From assembly GCF_019457535.1 (NCBI RefSeq), contig NZ_CP080417.1:3782001-3846000 (forward strand): a stretch of 64,000 nucleotides of DNA, read 5' to 3'. Made by a program: the position numbers and the translations under genes. The DNA is from Shewanella halotolerans. GTDB lineage: Bacteria > Pseudomonadota > Gammaproteobacteria > Enterobacterales > Shewanellaceae. The notes under the pieces were generated by a model, which saw nothing but the letters and a program-made list of their open reading frames with translations, did no database searches and was not told the origin of the DNA. Shown here one piece after another: positions 32,041-41,085 of the stretch. Every line of letters begins with the position of its first letter. The first letter of the stretch is position 1.

Positions 32041-33039
32041 ATGTCCACACTCAAGCGTCTGTGCCACCTCTTAAGCCTGGCCCTGTTACTCGTCGCCCTC
32101 TCCGGCTGCTCAGATAAGCAGACAAGCCAGCCGCCGCAGCGCCTTAAGCGACTGGTGGAAGACAACCTGGTGGCAGGGCTACTGGCAGAGGATGCCAGCC
32201 TGGCCGTCACATTGAGTCGAAGTCGGGATCTCAGCGTCTGGAGCCTCCCCGAGGGCAAGCAGCGCTTTCACTGGCCGGCTACCGCCTTCGAGCATCCGGG
32301 TTATCAGCTGGCCATGTCGGGCAACAAGCGCTATCTGGCCTATGGCGGCAAACGCCAAATTACCCTGATAGATATCCAGCAAGGCAATATCCAGCTGACC
32401 TGGCAGGTCAACGGCTTTGACGACTACGCCAGCATCTCGACCTTGGCGCTTAATCAGTCGGGCAGCCGCATCGCCATCGGCATGAACGAAGGCAGCGTGA
32501 TCTTGGTGGATTTCACGGCGCAGCAGTTTTCTCTGTTTAAACAACACGACGCCGAGGTGGCCTTCCTCACCTTTGGCAGCTCGGATGAGCGCCTGTTATC
32601 GGCCGGCCATGATGGCAAGGTGCTCTGGTGGGTCAGTGGCAGCGGCGAGATAATAAAGCAGTTCTCCCTGCCCCAGCGCATCACCAGCCTGGCGTTTGAC
32701 GAGGCCGATAGGTGCCTCTTCTTCGCCGACAACCTGGACAATCATCAGCTGCTGGCATTCGACACAGGTGAGGCGCTGAGTAAGCTGAACTACTTCGAGC
32801 GCTACCGCTATTTTCGCCGCGCCCGCTTCATTCACAGAGGCGATGAGTTGATCACTGCCACCTCGAAACAGACAATCTTTCGCTGGCAGGTCGCCACCGG
32901 CAAAGAGCTAGCGCGCTGGCAACTCACCCCCTTCTCCATGGGCACGACCGTCATGGATATGGTGAGCTATGGTGGGCAGCTCATCACCCTCAGCTCAGAC
33001 GGCGCCCTAGAGTACTGGCAATTGGGCGCTGGGAATTGA
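32041..33039 (+). CDS. WD40-like repeat lipoprotein, 332 aa
   Basis: A signal ending in the lipobox LSGC (Cys23) is followed by repeated blades with the pattern h-x-h-x-x-x-G-x-W (for example LSVWSLPEGKQRFHW, VLWWVSGSGEIIKQF, IFRWQVATGKELARW, LEYWQLGAGN). These make a beta-propeller of WD40/YVTN type. It should be anchored in the outer membrane and act in protein binding; no enzymatic residues are evident. It is not part of a visible operon. A cognate complex cannot be inferred from the neighbours. Confidence 0.82.
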   Translation: MSTLKRLCHLLSLALLLVALSGCSDKQTSQPPQRLKRLVEDNLVAGLLAEDASLAVTLSRSRDLSVWSLPEGKQRFHWPATAFEHPGYQLAMSGNKRYLAYGGKRQITLIDIQQGNIQLTWQVNGFDDYASISTLALNQSGSRIAIGMNEGSVILVDFTAQQFSLFKQHDAEVAFLTFGSSDERLLSAGHDGKVLWWVSGSGEIIKQFSLPQRITSLAFDEADRCLFFADNLDNHQLLAFDTGEALSKLNYFERYRYFRRARFIHRGDELITATSKQTIFRWQVATGKELARWQLTPFSMGTTVMDMVSYGGQLITLSSDGALEYWQLGAGN

Positions 33040-33068
33040 GCACTGGGAATAGAGTTAAACGCTAGCCC

Positions 33069-34259
33069 TTAATTGTCGCTATTAAGCCCAAGCCGCTTAG
33101 CCAGGGGCTCTATGGCCGCCCCCTGCAACAGGATGGAGAAGAGCACGATGAAAAACACCAGATGCACCATCTCCACCGCCCCCTCGACACCGGCCGCCGC
33201 CGGGATCAGCGAGAAGACGATAGGGGTCGCCCCCTTGAGACCTATGGAGGAGATAAACAGCCGCTTCTTCCAGCTCGCCTGACGAAACGGCAGATAACAG
33301 ATTTGCACCGCCAAGGGCCTGGCTACCAGCATCAGTAGCGCCGCCGGAATAAGCGACAGGAAGAACACACTAAACAGGGTCTGGGGGAAGATCTGCAGCC
33401 CGAGTATGATGAACATCAGCGACTGCGCCAGCCAAGAGAGGCTGTTAAAGAAATGCCGCGTCACCTCCACGCCCCGGCGTATGCCGTTACCCATCACTAC
33501 GCCACACACATAGGAGGCGATCAGGATATTGCCGCCAGCCAACTCGCTGCCATAGGCTGCCAGCACGAAACTGGCGAGCACAAACACAGGGATCAGGCCA
33601 TACTCCTCGAGATGTATGCTGTTCAGTGCCCACACCGCCAACTTGGCCACCACGAAGGCAACGCCTATCCCTAAGGCGATCTGCAAGCCTAGCATCTGGC
33701 CTATCGCCCAGGCTGATACCGGCGCGTCCGGCGCCAGAGCGATACCTGTGAGTATCATCACCATCACCAGGGCGACCGGGTCGTTGGTGGCCGACTCGAA
33801 CTCCAGCACGGTATCCGTGCGCTCCTTGAGCTTGAGTTTCTTCGACTCCAGAATCGAGAACACGGCCGCGGCATCGGTCGAAGAGACCACGGCGGCAAAC
33901 AGCAGGCAGATCACCAGGCTCCATTCCGTCAGCGGATAGAGGAGTGCCCCCAGAATAAGCGTGGTCAGCAGCACCCCAAAGGTTGCCAGCACCCCGCCCT
34001 CCTTGTAGGCCAGCTTAATGCTCTCCGTCTTGGTATTAATGCCGCCGACGAAGACGATCATGTTGAGGGCGACCGCCCCGACCGTGGAGGTCAGGGTGAG
34101 GTTATCGTAGACAAAATTAAACTCGCCATTGCCCAGGCTCAGGCCCACGCCCATAAAGATCAACAGACTGGGCAACCCCAGGGTCTTTGAGGGGTGATGC
34201 AACAGGATCCCCACGGCGATCAGCGCGGCGATCCCTAACAAGATAACCTGGTAGGACAT
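33069..34259 (-). CDS. NhaP2/CvrA-type cation:proton antiporter, short form, 396 aa
   Basis: A CPA1-family antiporter with about 12 helices. The block AVVSSTDAAAVFSIL and ESATNDPVALVMV contain the Asp residues of the transport site (helix 5-like 'NDP'). E. coli NhaP2 is about 578 residues and carries a C-terminal cytosolic regulatory part (TrkA_C/RCK-like); this protein stops right after the membrane domain, so that regulatory part is missing. Likely exchanges K+ or Na+ for H+. The start lies at a normal Met. The gene is preceded by lgt on the same strand with a terminator between. Confidence 0.85.
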   Translation of the reverse strand: MSYQVILLGIAALIAVGILLHHPSKTLGLPSLLIFMGVGLSLGNGEFNFVYDNLTLTSTVGAVALNMIVFVGGINTKTESIKLAYKEGGVLATFGVLLTTLILGALLYPLTEWSLVICLLFAAVVSSTDAAAVFSILESKKLKLKERTDTVLEFESATNDPVALVMVMILTGIALAPDAPVSAWAIGQMLGLQIALGIGVAFVVAKLAVWALNSIHLEEYGLIPVFVLASFVLAAYGSELAGGNILIASYVCGVVMGNGIRRGVEVTRHFFNSLSWLAQSLMFIILGLQIFPQTLFSVFFLSLIPAALLMLVARPLAVQICYLPFRQASWKKRLFISSIGLKGATPIVFSLIPAAAGVEGAVEMVHLVFFIVLFSILLQGAAIEPLAKRLGLNSDN

Positions 34260-34375
34260 AGGTCTCCTTCTGGCAGATGAATAGGCTGGGACAATGAGAT
34301 TTGCCCCCCAATTTTAGCAGAGGATCTATTAATTGGAGATGAGTTAAATGATTGATTAACTGTTTTTAATTGAAA

Positions 34376-34400
34376 AAAAGCCCGAGCTGAGTCGGGCTTG
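34376..34400 (-). terminator. Rho-independent terminator after lgt
   Basis: aagcccga ... tcgggctt, with an A run on the plus strand, giving a U run on the minus-strand transcript. Confidence 0.8.
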
Positions 34401-34407
34401 CTTATCG

Positions 34408-35193
34408 CTATTTGGTCTTGGATGCCAGATAGGGCTTCACCAGCAGGAAGACCCCCACCAGCAGGAAAGGAATACTCAGCATCTGACCGGCGCTCATGGT
34501 CCAGTCCTGGGCGTAGGCCGCCTGCTTCACCTTTACGAACTCTATGGCAAAACGGGCACTGAACACCCACACCAGGAAGAGGCCGAACAGGGCGCCCTGC
34601 TTCTGCTTCATCTCTGTGGTCTTGTAGATAACCCAAAGGGCGATGAAGATGCTCAGGTAGGCCAGCGCCTCATACAGCTGGGCCGGATGGCGCGGCAACA
34701 TGTCCACCCGCTCGAACACTATTGCCCAGGGCTTGTCGCTCGGCACGCCAAGGATCTCCGAGTTGACGAAGTTGGCCATACGCACGAAGAAGCCGAAGAT
34801 GGCCGTGGCGATCGCCAGACGATCCAGCAGGAAGAGGAAAGGTAGCTTCATCTTGCGATGGTAATAGTAGAGCGCCAGGATCGCCCCCAGGCCGCCGCCA
34901 TGGCTGGCCAGGCCGCCTTCCCAGATCGCCAGAATCTTAGCTGGGTGCGCGAAGTAATAACTGGGATCGTAAAACAACACATGGGCCAGACGCGCCCCCA
35001 CCACTATGCCGATAACGCAGTAGATCAAGAGGTTATCCAGTGACTCCACATCCAGGCCTTCGCGCACATAGATGCGTTTCATCACCTGAAAGCCCGCGGC
35101 GATCGCCGTGGCAAACAGGACGCCATACCAATGTATCGTCAGCCCCATGAAAGAGACCAACACTGGGTCCATATTCCAAATAAAGTGATCCAA
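34408..35193 (-). CDS. lgt: Prolipoprotein diacylglyceryl transferase, 261 aa
   Basis: Lgt transfers diacylglycerol from phosphatidylglycerol to the Cys of lipoprotein signal peptides in the inner membrane. Seven or so helices and the family signature GGLASHGGGLG (residues about 91-101), plus YGVLFATAIAAGF near the N-terminus, support the call. The length (261) is usual. The many lipoproteins in this window are its substrates. It stands alone between gabT and the antiporter, whereas in E. coli it precedes thyA. Confidence 0.93.
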   Translation of the reverse strand: MDHFIWNMDPVLVSFMGLTIHWYGVLFATAIAAGFQVMKRIYVREGLDVESLDNLLIYCVIGIVVGARLAHVLFYDPSYYFAHPAKILAIWEGGLASHGGGLGAILALYYYHRKMKLPFLFLLDRLAIATAIFGFFVRMANFVNSEILGVPSDKPWAIVFERVDMLPRHPAQLYEALAYLSIFIALWVIYKTTEMKQKQGALFGLFLVWVFSARFAIEFVKVKQAAYAQDWTMSAGQMLSIPFLLVGVFLLVKPYLASKTK

Positions 35194-35312
35194 AAACCTA
35201 AACTCCCTCGCCTGAGGCCAATTGGCCTGGTGAATAACGCTGCTGACAGGCAGTTTTACGCGCTTCGACTTGCTTATTCAAGGTCTTGTGGCGATTTTCA
35301 ACATACAGATAC

Positions 35313-35343
35313 AAAAAAGCCCGGGAGAGCGTCCCAGGCTTTT
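35313..35343 (-). terminator. Rho-independent terminator after gabT
   Basis: aaaagcccggga and tcccaggctttt pair; the A run on the plus strand serves the minus-strand gabT transcript. Confidence 0.75.
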
Positions 35344-35369
35344 GTTTATTTATTTCAAACAAGCGCGAT

Positions 35370-36650
35370 TTAGTCCACCAGGCTCTCGAACAGCGTCTTA
35401 AACTTGGCCAGCCCCTCGGCCATGATCTCATCGCTGATGGTCAACGCCGGCAGGAAGCGGATCACGTTGCCGTAAAAGCCACAGGCCAGCAGCACCAAGC
35501 CATGGGCCGCGGCGTTGGCGATGATCGCCTGTGTCAATGCCGTGTTGGGCTGCTCACTGTCACCGTCGATCACCAGCTCCATGGCGATCATGGCGCCTTG
35601 ATTGCGCACCTCGCCAATCAGCTGTGGATATTGCTCCTTGAGGGCAGAGAGTGCCTGATTGAAGGTGTCGCCTATCTTAACGGCACGCTCCACCAGCTGC
35701 TCCTCTTGCATCACCTCGAGCACCGCCAGCGCCGCCACACAGCCCACGGGTGAGCCGCCATAGGTGCCGCCAAGCCCGCCCGGCAGCGGCGCGTCCATTA
35801 TCTCGCTCTTACCCACCACGGCGGCAAGTGGGAAGCCACCGGCGATCCCCTTGGCCATGGTCATCAGATCCGGCTCGACGCCCGCGTGCTCGCAGCTAAA
35901 CATCTTGCCGGTACGGCCAAAACCTGTCTGGATCTCATCCATCACCAGCACGATACCATGCTGATCGCACAGCGCCCTGAGCGCCTGTAAGAACTCAGGT
36001 GGCGCGGCGTAGAAACCGCCCTCTCCCTGCACGGGCTCGACCACGATCGCCGCCACATCACAGGGGGCGATATCCACCTTAAACAGATGCTCGATCGCCT
36101 TGAGGGAGTCTTTCACGCTCACGCCATGGAAGGCCACCGGATAGGGCGCGTGGAAGATATCCCCGGCGAAGGGGCCAAACTGATGCTTGTAGGGGGTGAT
36201 CTTACCCGTCAGCGCCATGGTTAGGTTGGTGCGGCCATGGAAGCCACCGTTGAAGGCGATGACGCCGCGACGCCCTGTGTGGGCCCTGGCGATCTTGACG
36301 CAGTTTTCCACCGCCTCGGCGCCCGTGGTCACGAAGATCGCCTTCTTGTCGCTGTCGCCTGGAGCGATGCGATTAAGCTGCTCCGCCAGGGCTACCGCCG
36401 ACTCATAAGGGTTCACCATCACACAGGTGTGGCTGAAGTTATCCAGCTGCGCCTTCACCGCCGCCACCACCTTGGGATGGCTATGGCCTGTGTTACACAC
36501 AGCGATGCCTGTGCCGAAGTCGATGTAGCGCTTGCCCTCGACATCCCACAGCTCGGCGTTTAACGCCCGCTCCACATAGACGGGATAGGCGTTACCTTGT
36601 CCCCTGGCGATCGCCTGTACCTTACGCGCCTGTAATTCTACGTTGCTCAT
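35370..36650 (-). CDS. gabT: 4-aminobutyrate aminotransferase, 426 aa
   Basis: A class-III PLP aminotransferase. The PLP lysine is in MTMAKGIAGGFPLAAVVG; other family blocks are GFHGRTNLTMALTGK, VVEPVQGEGGFY and DEIQTGFGRTG. The length and motif set match GabT, which moves the amino group of GABA to 2-oxoglutarate, giving succinic semialdehyde. It is the second gene of gabDT, 33 bp after gabD's stop, and works with GabD to feed succinate into the TCA cycle. A related 5-aminovalerate activity is possible. An AAGGATAGAG site precedes the ATG. Confidence 0.92.
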   Translation of the reverse strand: MSNVELQARKVQAIARGQGNAYPVYVERALNAELWDVEGKRYIDFGTGIAVCNTGHSHPKVVAAVKAQLDNFSHTCVMVNPYESAVALAEQLNRIAPGDSDKKAIFVTTGAEAVENCVKIARAHTGRRGVIAFNGGFHGRTNLTMALTGKITPYKHQFGPFAGDIFHAPYPVAFHGVSVKDSLKAIEHLFKVDIAPCDVAAIVVEPVQGEGGFYAAPPEFLQALRALCDQHGIVLVMDEIQTGFGRTGKMFSCEHAGVEPDLMTMAKGIAGGFPLAAVVGKSEIMDAPLPGGLGGTYGGSPVGCVAALAVLEVMQEEQLVERAVKIGDTFNQALSALKEQYPQLIGEVRNQGAMIAMELVIDGDSEQPNTALTQAIIANAAAHGLVLLACGFYGNVIRFLPALTISDEIMAEGLAKFKTLFESLVD

Positions 36651-36683
36651 CGTCTCTATCCTTCCGTTTACTTATCCAAGCCA

Positions 36684-38141
36684 CTACTTATCCAGGCCAC
36701 CGAGGCACAGGTATTTAATTTCCAGGTAATCGTCCAGGCCATACTTGGAGCCTTCACGGCCGTTGCCCGACTGCTTCACCCCGCCAAATGGCGCGGCGGC
36801 GTTGGAGATGATCCCCTCGTTGACGCCCACCATGCCATACTCCAGCCCCTCGGCGACGCGGAAAATGCGGCCGATATCCCGGGCGTAGAAATAGGCAGCC
36901 AGGCCATATCCGGTATCGTTGGCCATGGCCAGCGCCTCAGCCTCGCTATCGAAGCTTATGATAGGGGTCACAGGGCCGAAGATCTCGTTGCGAGCTAGCG
37001 GCATCTCGTTGGTCACATCTGTGACGATCACGGGTGCCAGGAAACTCTCGCCCAGTTCACTCGGCTGACCGCCGATCACCAGCTTGGCGCCGCTTGCGAC
37101 AGTATCATCCACCAGCTTAAGCACGTTTTGCACCGCATCCTTGGAGATCATAGGGCCGACGGTCACCCCATCGCCCAGGCCATCGCCCAGCTTGAGATTG
37201 GCCACGGCGGCGGTAAATTTTTCGGTAAAGGCCGCGGCAATTCCCTTCTGCACGAAAATACGATTGGTGCAGACACAGGTTTGCCCGGCGTTGCGATACT
37301 TGGAGATCAGGGCGCCCTGCACAGCGGCATCGATATCGGCATCGTCAAACACGATAAAGGGCGCATTACCCCCCAGCTCCATGGAAACCTTCTTCACGCT
37401 GGTCGCGCACTGGGCCAGCAAAATCTTGCCCACGGCGGTAGAGCCGGTGAAGGTGAACTTGGCCACATCTGGATGCTGGGTTAGCACCTTGCCCATGCCC
37501 ACGGCATCTTCGCCCACCACTATGTTGAACACCCCGGCAGGGATACCGGCGCGCTCGGCCAGCTCGGCCATCGCCAAGGCAGACAGCGGCGTCAGCGGTG
37601 AAGGGCGTGCCACGAAGGTACAACCGGCCGCCAGCGCAGCCGCTGCCTTACGGGCGATCATGGCGTTGGGGAAGTTCCAGGGGGTGATAGAGGCCACCAC
37701 GCCCACAGGTTGCTTGATCACCAGAATACGCTTGTCGTTGGCGGGCGCCGGAATGGTGTCGCCATAGACACGCTTGCCCTCCTCGGCAAACCAGTCGATA
37801 AAGGCGGCGCCATAGGCGATCTCCCCCTTGGCCTCGGCCAGGGGCTTGCCCTGCTCCAGGGTCAGCAAGCGGCCCAGATCTTCCTGGTGCTCCATCATCA
37901 GGTTGAACCATTTACGCATCAGGGCGGCGCGCTCGTTGGCCGAACGCTTAGACCACTCCGGCAGTGCCCGCTTGGCGGCCAATATGGCCTCCTGGGTATC
38001 CTCGAGACTGGCGTCAACCACCTGGGCGATCACCTCCTGGCTGGCCGGGTTCACCACGTCGAAGCGTTGCTCGCCCGCCGTCCATCTGCCGTCGATATAG
38101 GAGGAAAGTTTGATTAACTGAGTGTCTTTAATTCCCTGCAT
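36684..38141 (-). CDS. gabD: NAD(P)-dependent succinate-semialdehyde dehydrogenase, 485 aa
   Basis: The start chosen is the ATG at 38139-38141 (MQGIKDTQL), preceded by CAGGGAA; another Met five codons earlier lacks a good site. The aldehyde dehydrogenase fold shows the catalytic Cys in NAGQTCVCTNR and the general base Glu in MELGGNAPF, as in GabD. It oxidises succinic semialdehyde to succinate. It is the first gene of a gabD-gabT operon and is divergent from a LysR gene (38289). The assignment to GabD over other aldehyde dehydrogenases rests on both sequence and the GabT neighbour. Confidence 0.92.
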   Translation of the reverse strand: MQGIKDTQLIKLSSYIDGRWTAGEQRFDVVNPASQEVIAQVVDASLEDTQEAILAAKRALPEWSKRSANERAALMRKWFNLMMEHQEDLGRLLTLEQGKPLAEAKGEIAYGAAFIDWFAEEGKRVYGDTIPAPANDKRILVIKQPVGVVASITPWNFPNAMIARKAAAALAAGCTFVARPSPLTPLSALAMAELAERAGIPAGVFNIVVGEDAVGMGKVLTQHPDVAKFTFTGSTAVGKILLAQCATSVKKVSMELGGNAPFIVFDDADIDAAVQGALISKYRNAGQTCVCTNRIFVQKGIAAAFTEKFTAAVANLKLGDGLGDGVTVGPMISKDAVQNVLKLVDDTVASGAKLVIGGQPSELGESFLAPVIVTDVTNEMPLARNEIFGPVTPIISFDSEAEALAMANDTGYGLAAYFYARDIGRIFRVAEGLEYGMVGVNEGIISNAAAPFGGVKQSGNGREGSKYGLDDYLEIKYLCLGGLDK

Positions 38142-38288
38142 AACAGTTCCCTGCATAAATAGTTTGAATCTAAAGGGCTACGCCTGAGCTTGAATCAAGA
38201 CGGGCGCGCTAATTTCTCTATTGAATAGCAAAACTAACTCAGGTTAAATACCAAATATTCAACAAAAAGTTTGAAGCAGGTAAAACTA

Positions 38289-39251
38289 ATGAGCAAACAG
38301 TCCATCATCCCTAAGGCGATCACCGAATACGATCTCAGATTACTGCGCATCTTTCGCACCGTGGTCGAGAATGGTGGCTTCGCCGCCGCAGAGAATGAAC
38401 TCGGGGTCACCCGCTCCACCATCAGCGTGCATATGTCGAACCTAGAGAGTCGCATGAAACTCAAGCTGTGTAGCCGGGGACGGGGCGGATTTGCCCTCAC
38501 GGAGGCGGGCCAGGCCGTGTATCACGCCTGTATCGAACTATTCGATTCCCTCAACGATTTCTCGATGTTTGTTAACAACTTGGGGGAGGAGTTGATCGGC
38601 GAGCTGGTGATCCTCTGCGCCGATCAGCTGGACTACGGCATGCAGCAGAAGCTGGCCCAGGTGATCGCCTACATACACCAACGTCAGCCGCAGCTACACC
38701 TTATTCTTGACGGCGAGGCGCTGCACCAGATTGAGAAGTCGCTGCTACAGGACAAGGCCCATGTCGGCCTCTTGCCCAGCTATCAACAGATCCAGGGCCT
38801 CAACTATCAGACCATCTTCAGCGAGCCCATCTACCTGTGTTGCAGCGCCAAGCATCCCTATTTTCATCTGAGCGACGAAGAGATCAGTGCCGAGATGCTG
38901 GCCAAGACCCCCTCAATCCACCCAGGTGTCGATATCGACCCCGAGGGTAGAGAGCAGCTCAAACGCCTCAACCTGTCGGCCAAGGCGTATCAGTTTGATA
39001 CTCGTAAAACCTTAATTCTATCGGGTTGCTACATAGGTTACCTGCCCCTAAGCTACATACAGGAGGAGCTGAAACAGCAGGAGATCAAGATCATTCACGG
39101 GGATGAGGCCTGTTACCAGTTCAACCTCTCCATGGTGGTCAAGCAGTCGGCGCGTGAGAGCGCCAAGGTAGAGCTGCTCACCCAGGCCTTCAACGAGGTG
39201 TTTGGCCTGGAGCCGGGCAGTGATTCAAAAAAGGCTGCGGCCACACCTTAG
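38289..39251 (+). CDS. LysR-family regulator, probable regulator of gabDT, 320 aa
   Basis: The start is the ATG at 38289 (MSKQSIIPKA). The N-terminal HTH (GGFAAAENELGVTRSTISVHMSNLESRM, residues about 22-50) is classic LysR, followed by an effector domain. The gene is divergent from gabD with about 150 bp between starts, the usual layout for a LysR regulator and its target operon. The effector could be GABA or succinic semialdehyde; this is inference. The stop region lies in a long hairpin (39233-39276, ggctgcgg/ccgcagcc with an inner ccttagg/cctaagg) that could act in 3' end formation. Confidence 0.85.
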   Translation: MSKQSIIPKAITEYDLRLLRIFRTVVENGGFAAAENELGVTRSTISVHMSNLESRMKLKLCSRGRGGFALTEAGQAVYHACIELFDSLNDFSMFVNNLGEELIGELVILCADQLDYGMQQKLAQVIAYIHQRQPQLHLILDGEALHQIEKSLLQDKAHVGLLPSYQQIQGLNYQTIFSEPIYLCCSAKHPYFHLSDEEISAEMLAKTPSIHPGVDIDPEGREQLKRLNLSAKAYQFDTRKTLILSGCYIGYLPLSYIQEELKQQEIKIIHGDEACYQFNLSMVVKQSARESAKVELLTQAFNEVFGLEPGSDSKKAAATP

Positions 39252-39459
39252 GTAGCCGCCTAAGGCATAGACCGCAGCCAAGTTGTCCTATGACCATCAA
39301 CGGCGTCATCAAAAGCAATATCTAACCAAACATTAAATATAATCAGCGGCCATCCCGGCCGCGCAAGCATAAATAATTTGATAAAGGGCCCCACGCCTCA
39401 AATGGTGCAGGGAGCGTAAGACGCAGGGCCAGGACTCGCTTTACGTTTTGGTTAACCCA

Positions 39460-40689
39460 TTAAATACCCAGAGTAAGCTTATACTTGATATAGAAACGGG
39501 TATCGGTCAGATCCTCTCCATTGTCATAATCCACAATGGCGTGTCTCGCCCGCACACTTAAACCTTTCATCAAACTATCCAGTGAATAGCTGACCGAGAA
39601 GTTGGTTTCGCTAAAGTCACTGCCCGAAGTCTCAGGCACATCGAAATCACCATAGAAGACGTAAGCGCTCAGCCCTTTTGCCCCCAGCTTATCGAAGTCG
39701 TAGGCCACTCTCAGGGCATTGACCGTCTCGTTGGCACGGGCCGATTGATTGACCTGCAGGATCACCACCTTGTCATCACCCCAAGGGGTCAACACGTTAT
39801 CATCCCCTGACTTGGCATACATATAGGTGAGGTTTACTCCGGCATATTTTAGGCCGAGGTGCGCGCCATACTGATAGGTATCCAACTCGCCGGCGGTCTC
39901 CTTACCAGAGGATTGCTGGGTTAGATAAGAGGGGGTGACATAGAGGTTGGCATCCCCGACATTCATCGACAGATTCAGTTTCACAAAGGTCTGATTGAAG
40001 ACATCTTCCATGCGGTAGTGCCAGAGATCGGCAGCGCCTTTCACGCCATCGAACTGCAACTTGTATTTGCCGCCCAGGGCATAGACAGGGTTATCGGCGA
40101 CTTCGACGACCTGACCTGTCGTGCGTCTCACCTCACTGGCGACAGCCTCTGCCACTGTCACAAATTGATTGTCGAACCACCCCATGGAGTCAGTGATATA
40201 GAGGGCCGAGAGGGTGAGATTATCGACGCTATTGTTATAGGCGGTAAAGCCACGGAAGGTGCGGGGAATGGCGCGGATATCATGGGGGTTCATCATAGGG
40301 GTACGCAGCTCTTGCGCACCATATTTAAACTTGGTGTTCCACCACTCGCCCTGGATGAAATACTCCTGCAGGCGATTCACGTTCTCGTGATTCGGTCCCA
40401 CCAGGCCATAGAAGCTATCCGAGTCATTGGTCCACAAGGAGTTGGCCGAAGCAAAGCTGGTGCCTATGCTGATGCCATTGACGGCGGCAGTGTTGTAATA
40501 GAAGAGTCCACCCAGCGAGGTATCGTGCTTGGTATTGGTGTCTCCGTCGAAATCACGGGTAAAGTCGAAGAGTCTCAACTCGCCCCGCAAGCTGCCTTGA
40601 CTGAACATCTGATCTAAACTGGTGTCAGCGGCAGCCGGTAGCGCAATAGCTGACATCACCAATAGCGATAAATAGTTTTTTTTCATCAT
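39460..40689 (-). CDS. OprD-type outer-membrane porin, 409 aa
   Basis: The start is set at 40689 (MMKKNYLSL...), where the signal peptide begins and an AGGGAA site lies upstream; the frame is open 19 codons further. The signal ends ALPAAA/D. The mature protein shows the OprD/OprD-like pattern (RGELRLFDFTRDFDGD; LGGLFYYNTAAVNGISIGTSF; PRTFRGFTAYNNS; and closing RFYIKYKLTLGI). Such porins import small acids or amino acids through the outer membrane. It is divergent from a GntR/FCD regulator with paired operators between them; the substrate is therefore probably a carboxylate or sugar acid sensed by that regulator. Confidence 0.85.
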   Translation of the reverse strand: MMKKNYLSLLVMSAIALPAAADTSLDQMFSQGSLRGELRLFDFTRDFDGDTNTKHDTSLGGLFYYNTAAVNGISIGTSFASANSLWTNDSDSFYGLVGPNHENVNRLQEYFIQGEWWNTKFKYGAQELRTPMMNPHDIRAIPRTFRGFTAYNNSVDNLTLSALYITDSMGWFDNQFVTVAEAVASEVRRTTGQVVEVADNPVYALGGKYKLQFDGVKGAADLWHYRMEDVFNQTFVKLNLSMNVGDANLYVTPSYLTQQSSGKETAGELDTYQYGAHLGLKYAGVNLTYMYAKSGDDNVLTPWGDDKVVILQVNQSARANETVNALRVAYDFDKLGAKGLSAYVFYGDFDVPETSGSDFSETNFSVSYSLDSLMKGLSVRARHAIVDYDNGEDLTDTRFYIKYKLTLGI

Positions 40690-40837
40690 CTTATTTCCCT
40701 GTCTCTCGAATAAGTCCGACATCAAGCAGACCTTTGAGAGAATCATTCTTTTGTCGTTATTCGTCGCTGCGCAGCAACACCAAGCCTGAGGTCACCCTTG
40801 TCCCTTCGGTGACACTCGATTACATAACGCCAACAAT

Positions 40838-40868
40838 TTAACGTTATACGTTAAATGTACGACATTTA
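40838..40868. promoter_or_regulatory. Two overlapping 17-bp palindromic operators between porin and GntR gene
   Basis: TTAACGT-tat-ACGTTAA (40838-40854) and TAAATGT-acg-ACATTTA (40852-40868) are both perfect palindromes with a 3-bp centre and share the GT-N3-AC core typical of FadR-type GntR operators. Their centres are 14 bp apart. They lie 150 bp from the porin start and 220 bp from the regulator start. Confidence 0.7.
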
Positions 40869-41085
40869 AATTTGGCGGTATATTGCATCGATTGAGATAT
40901 GAACAGTCGCTCACGGATTTATGTAAAGTGGGGAAAGGGTCACTTTTGTGATAATCAATTGTTAAAAATTGCTAACGCGACTATTGAATTTTTGCGGCAG
41001 GGGCTGCTAGGGGAAATAGTGGTAATTCAGCATGAACTACTCAGAAGATGACTAGCTATGATATAATTTTCATCCACTTAATTTT

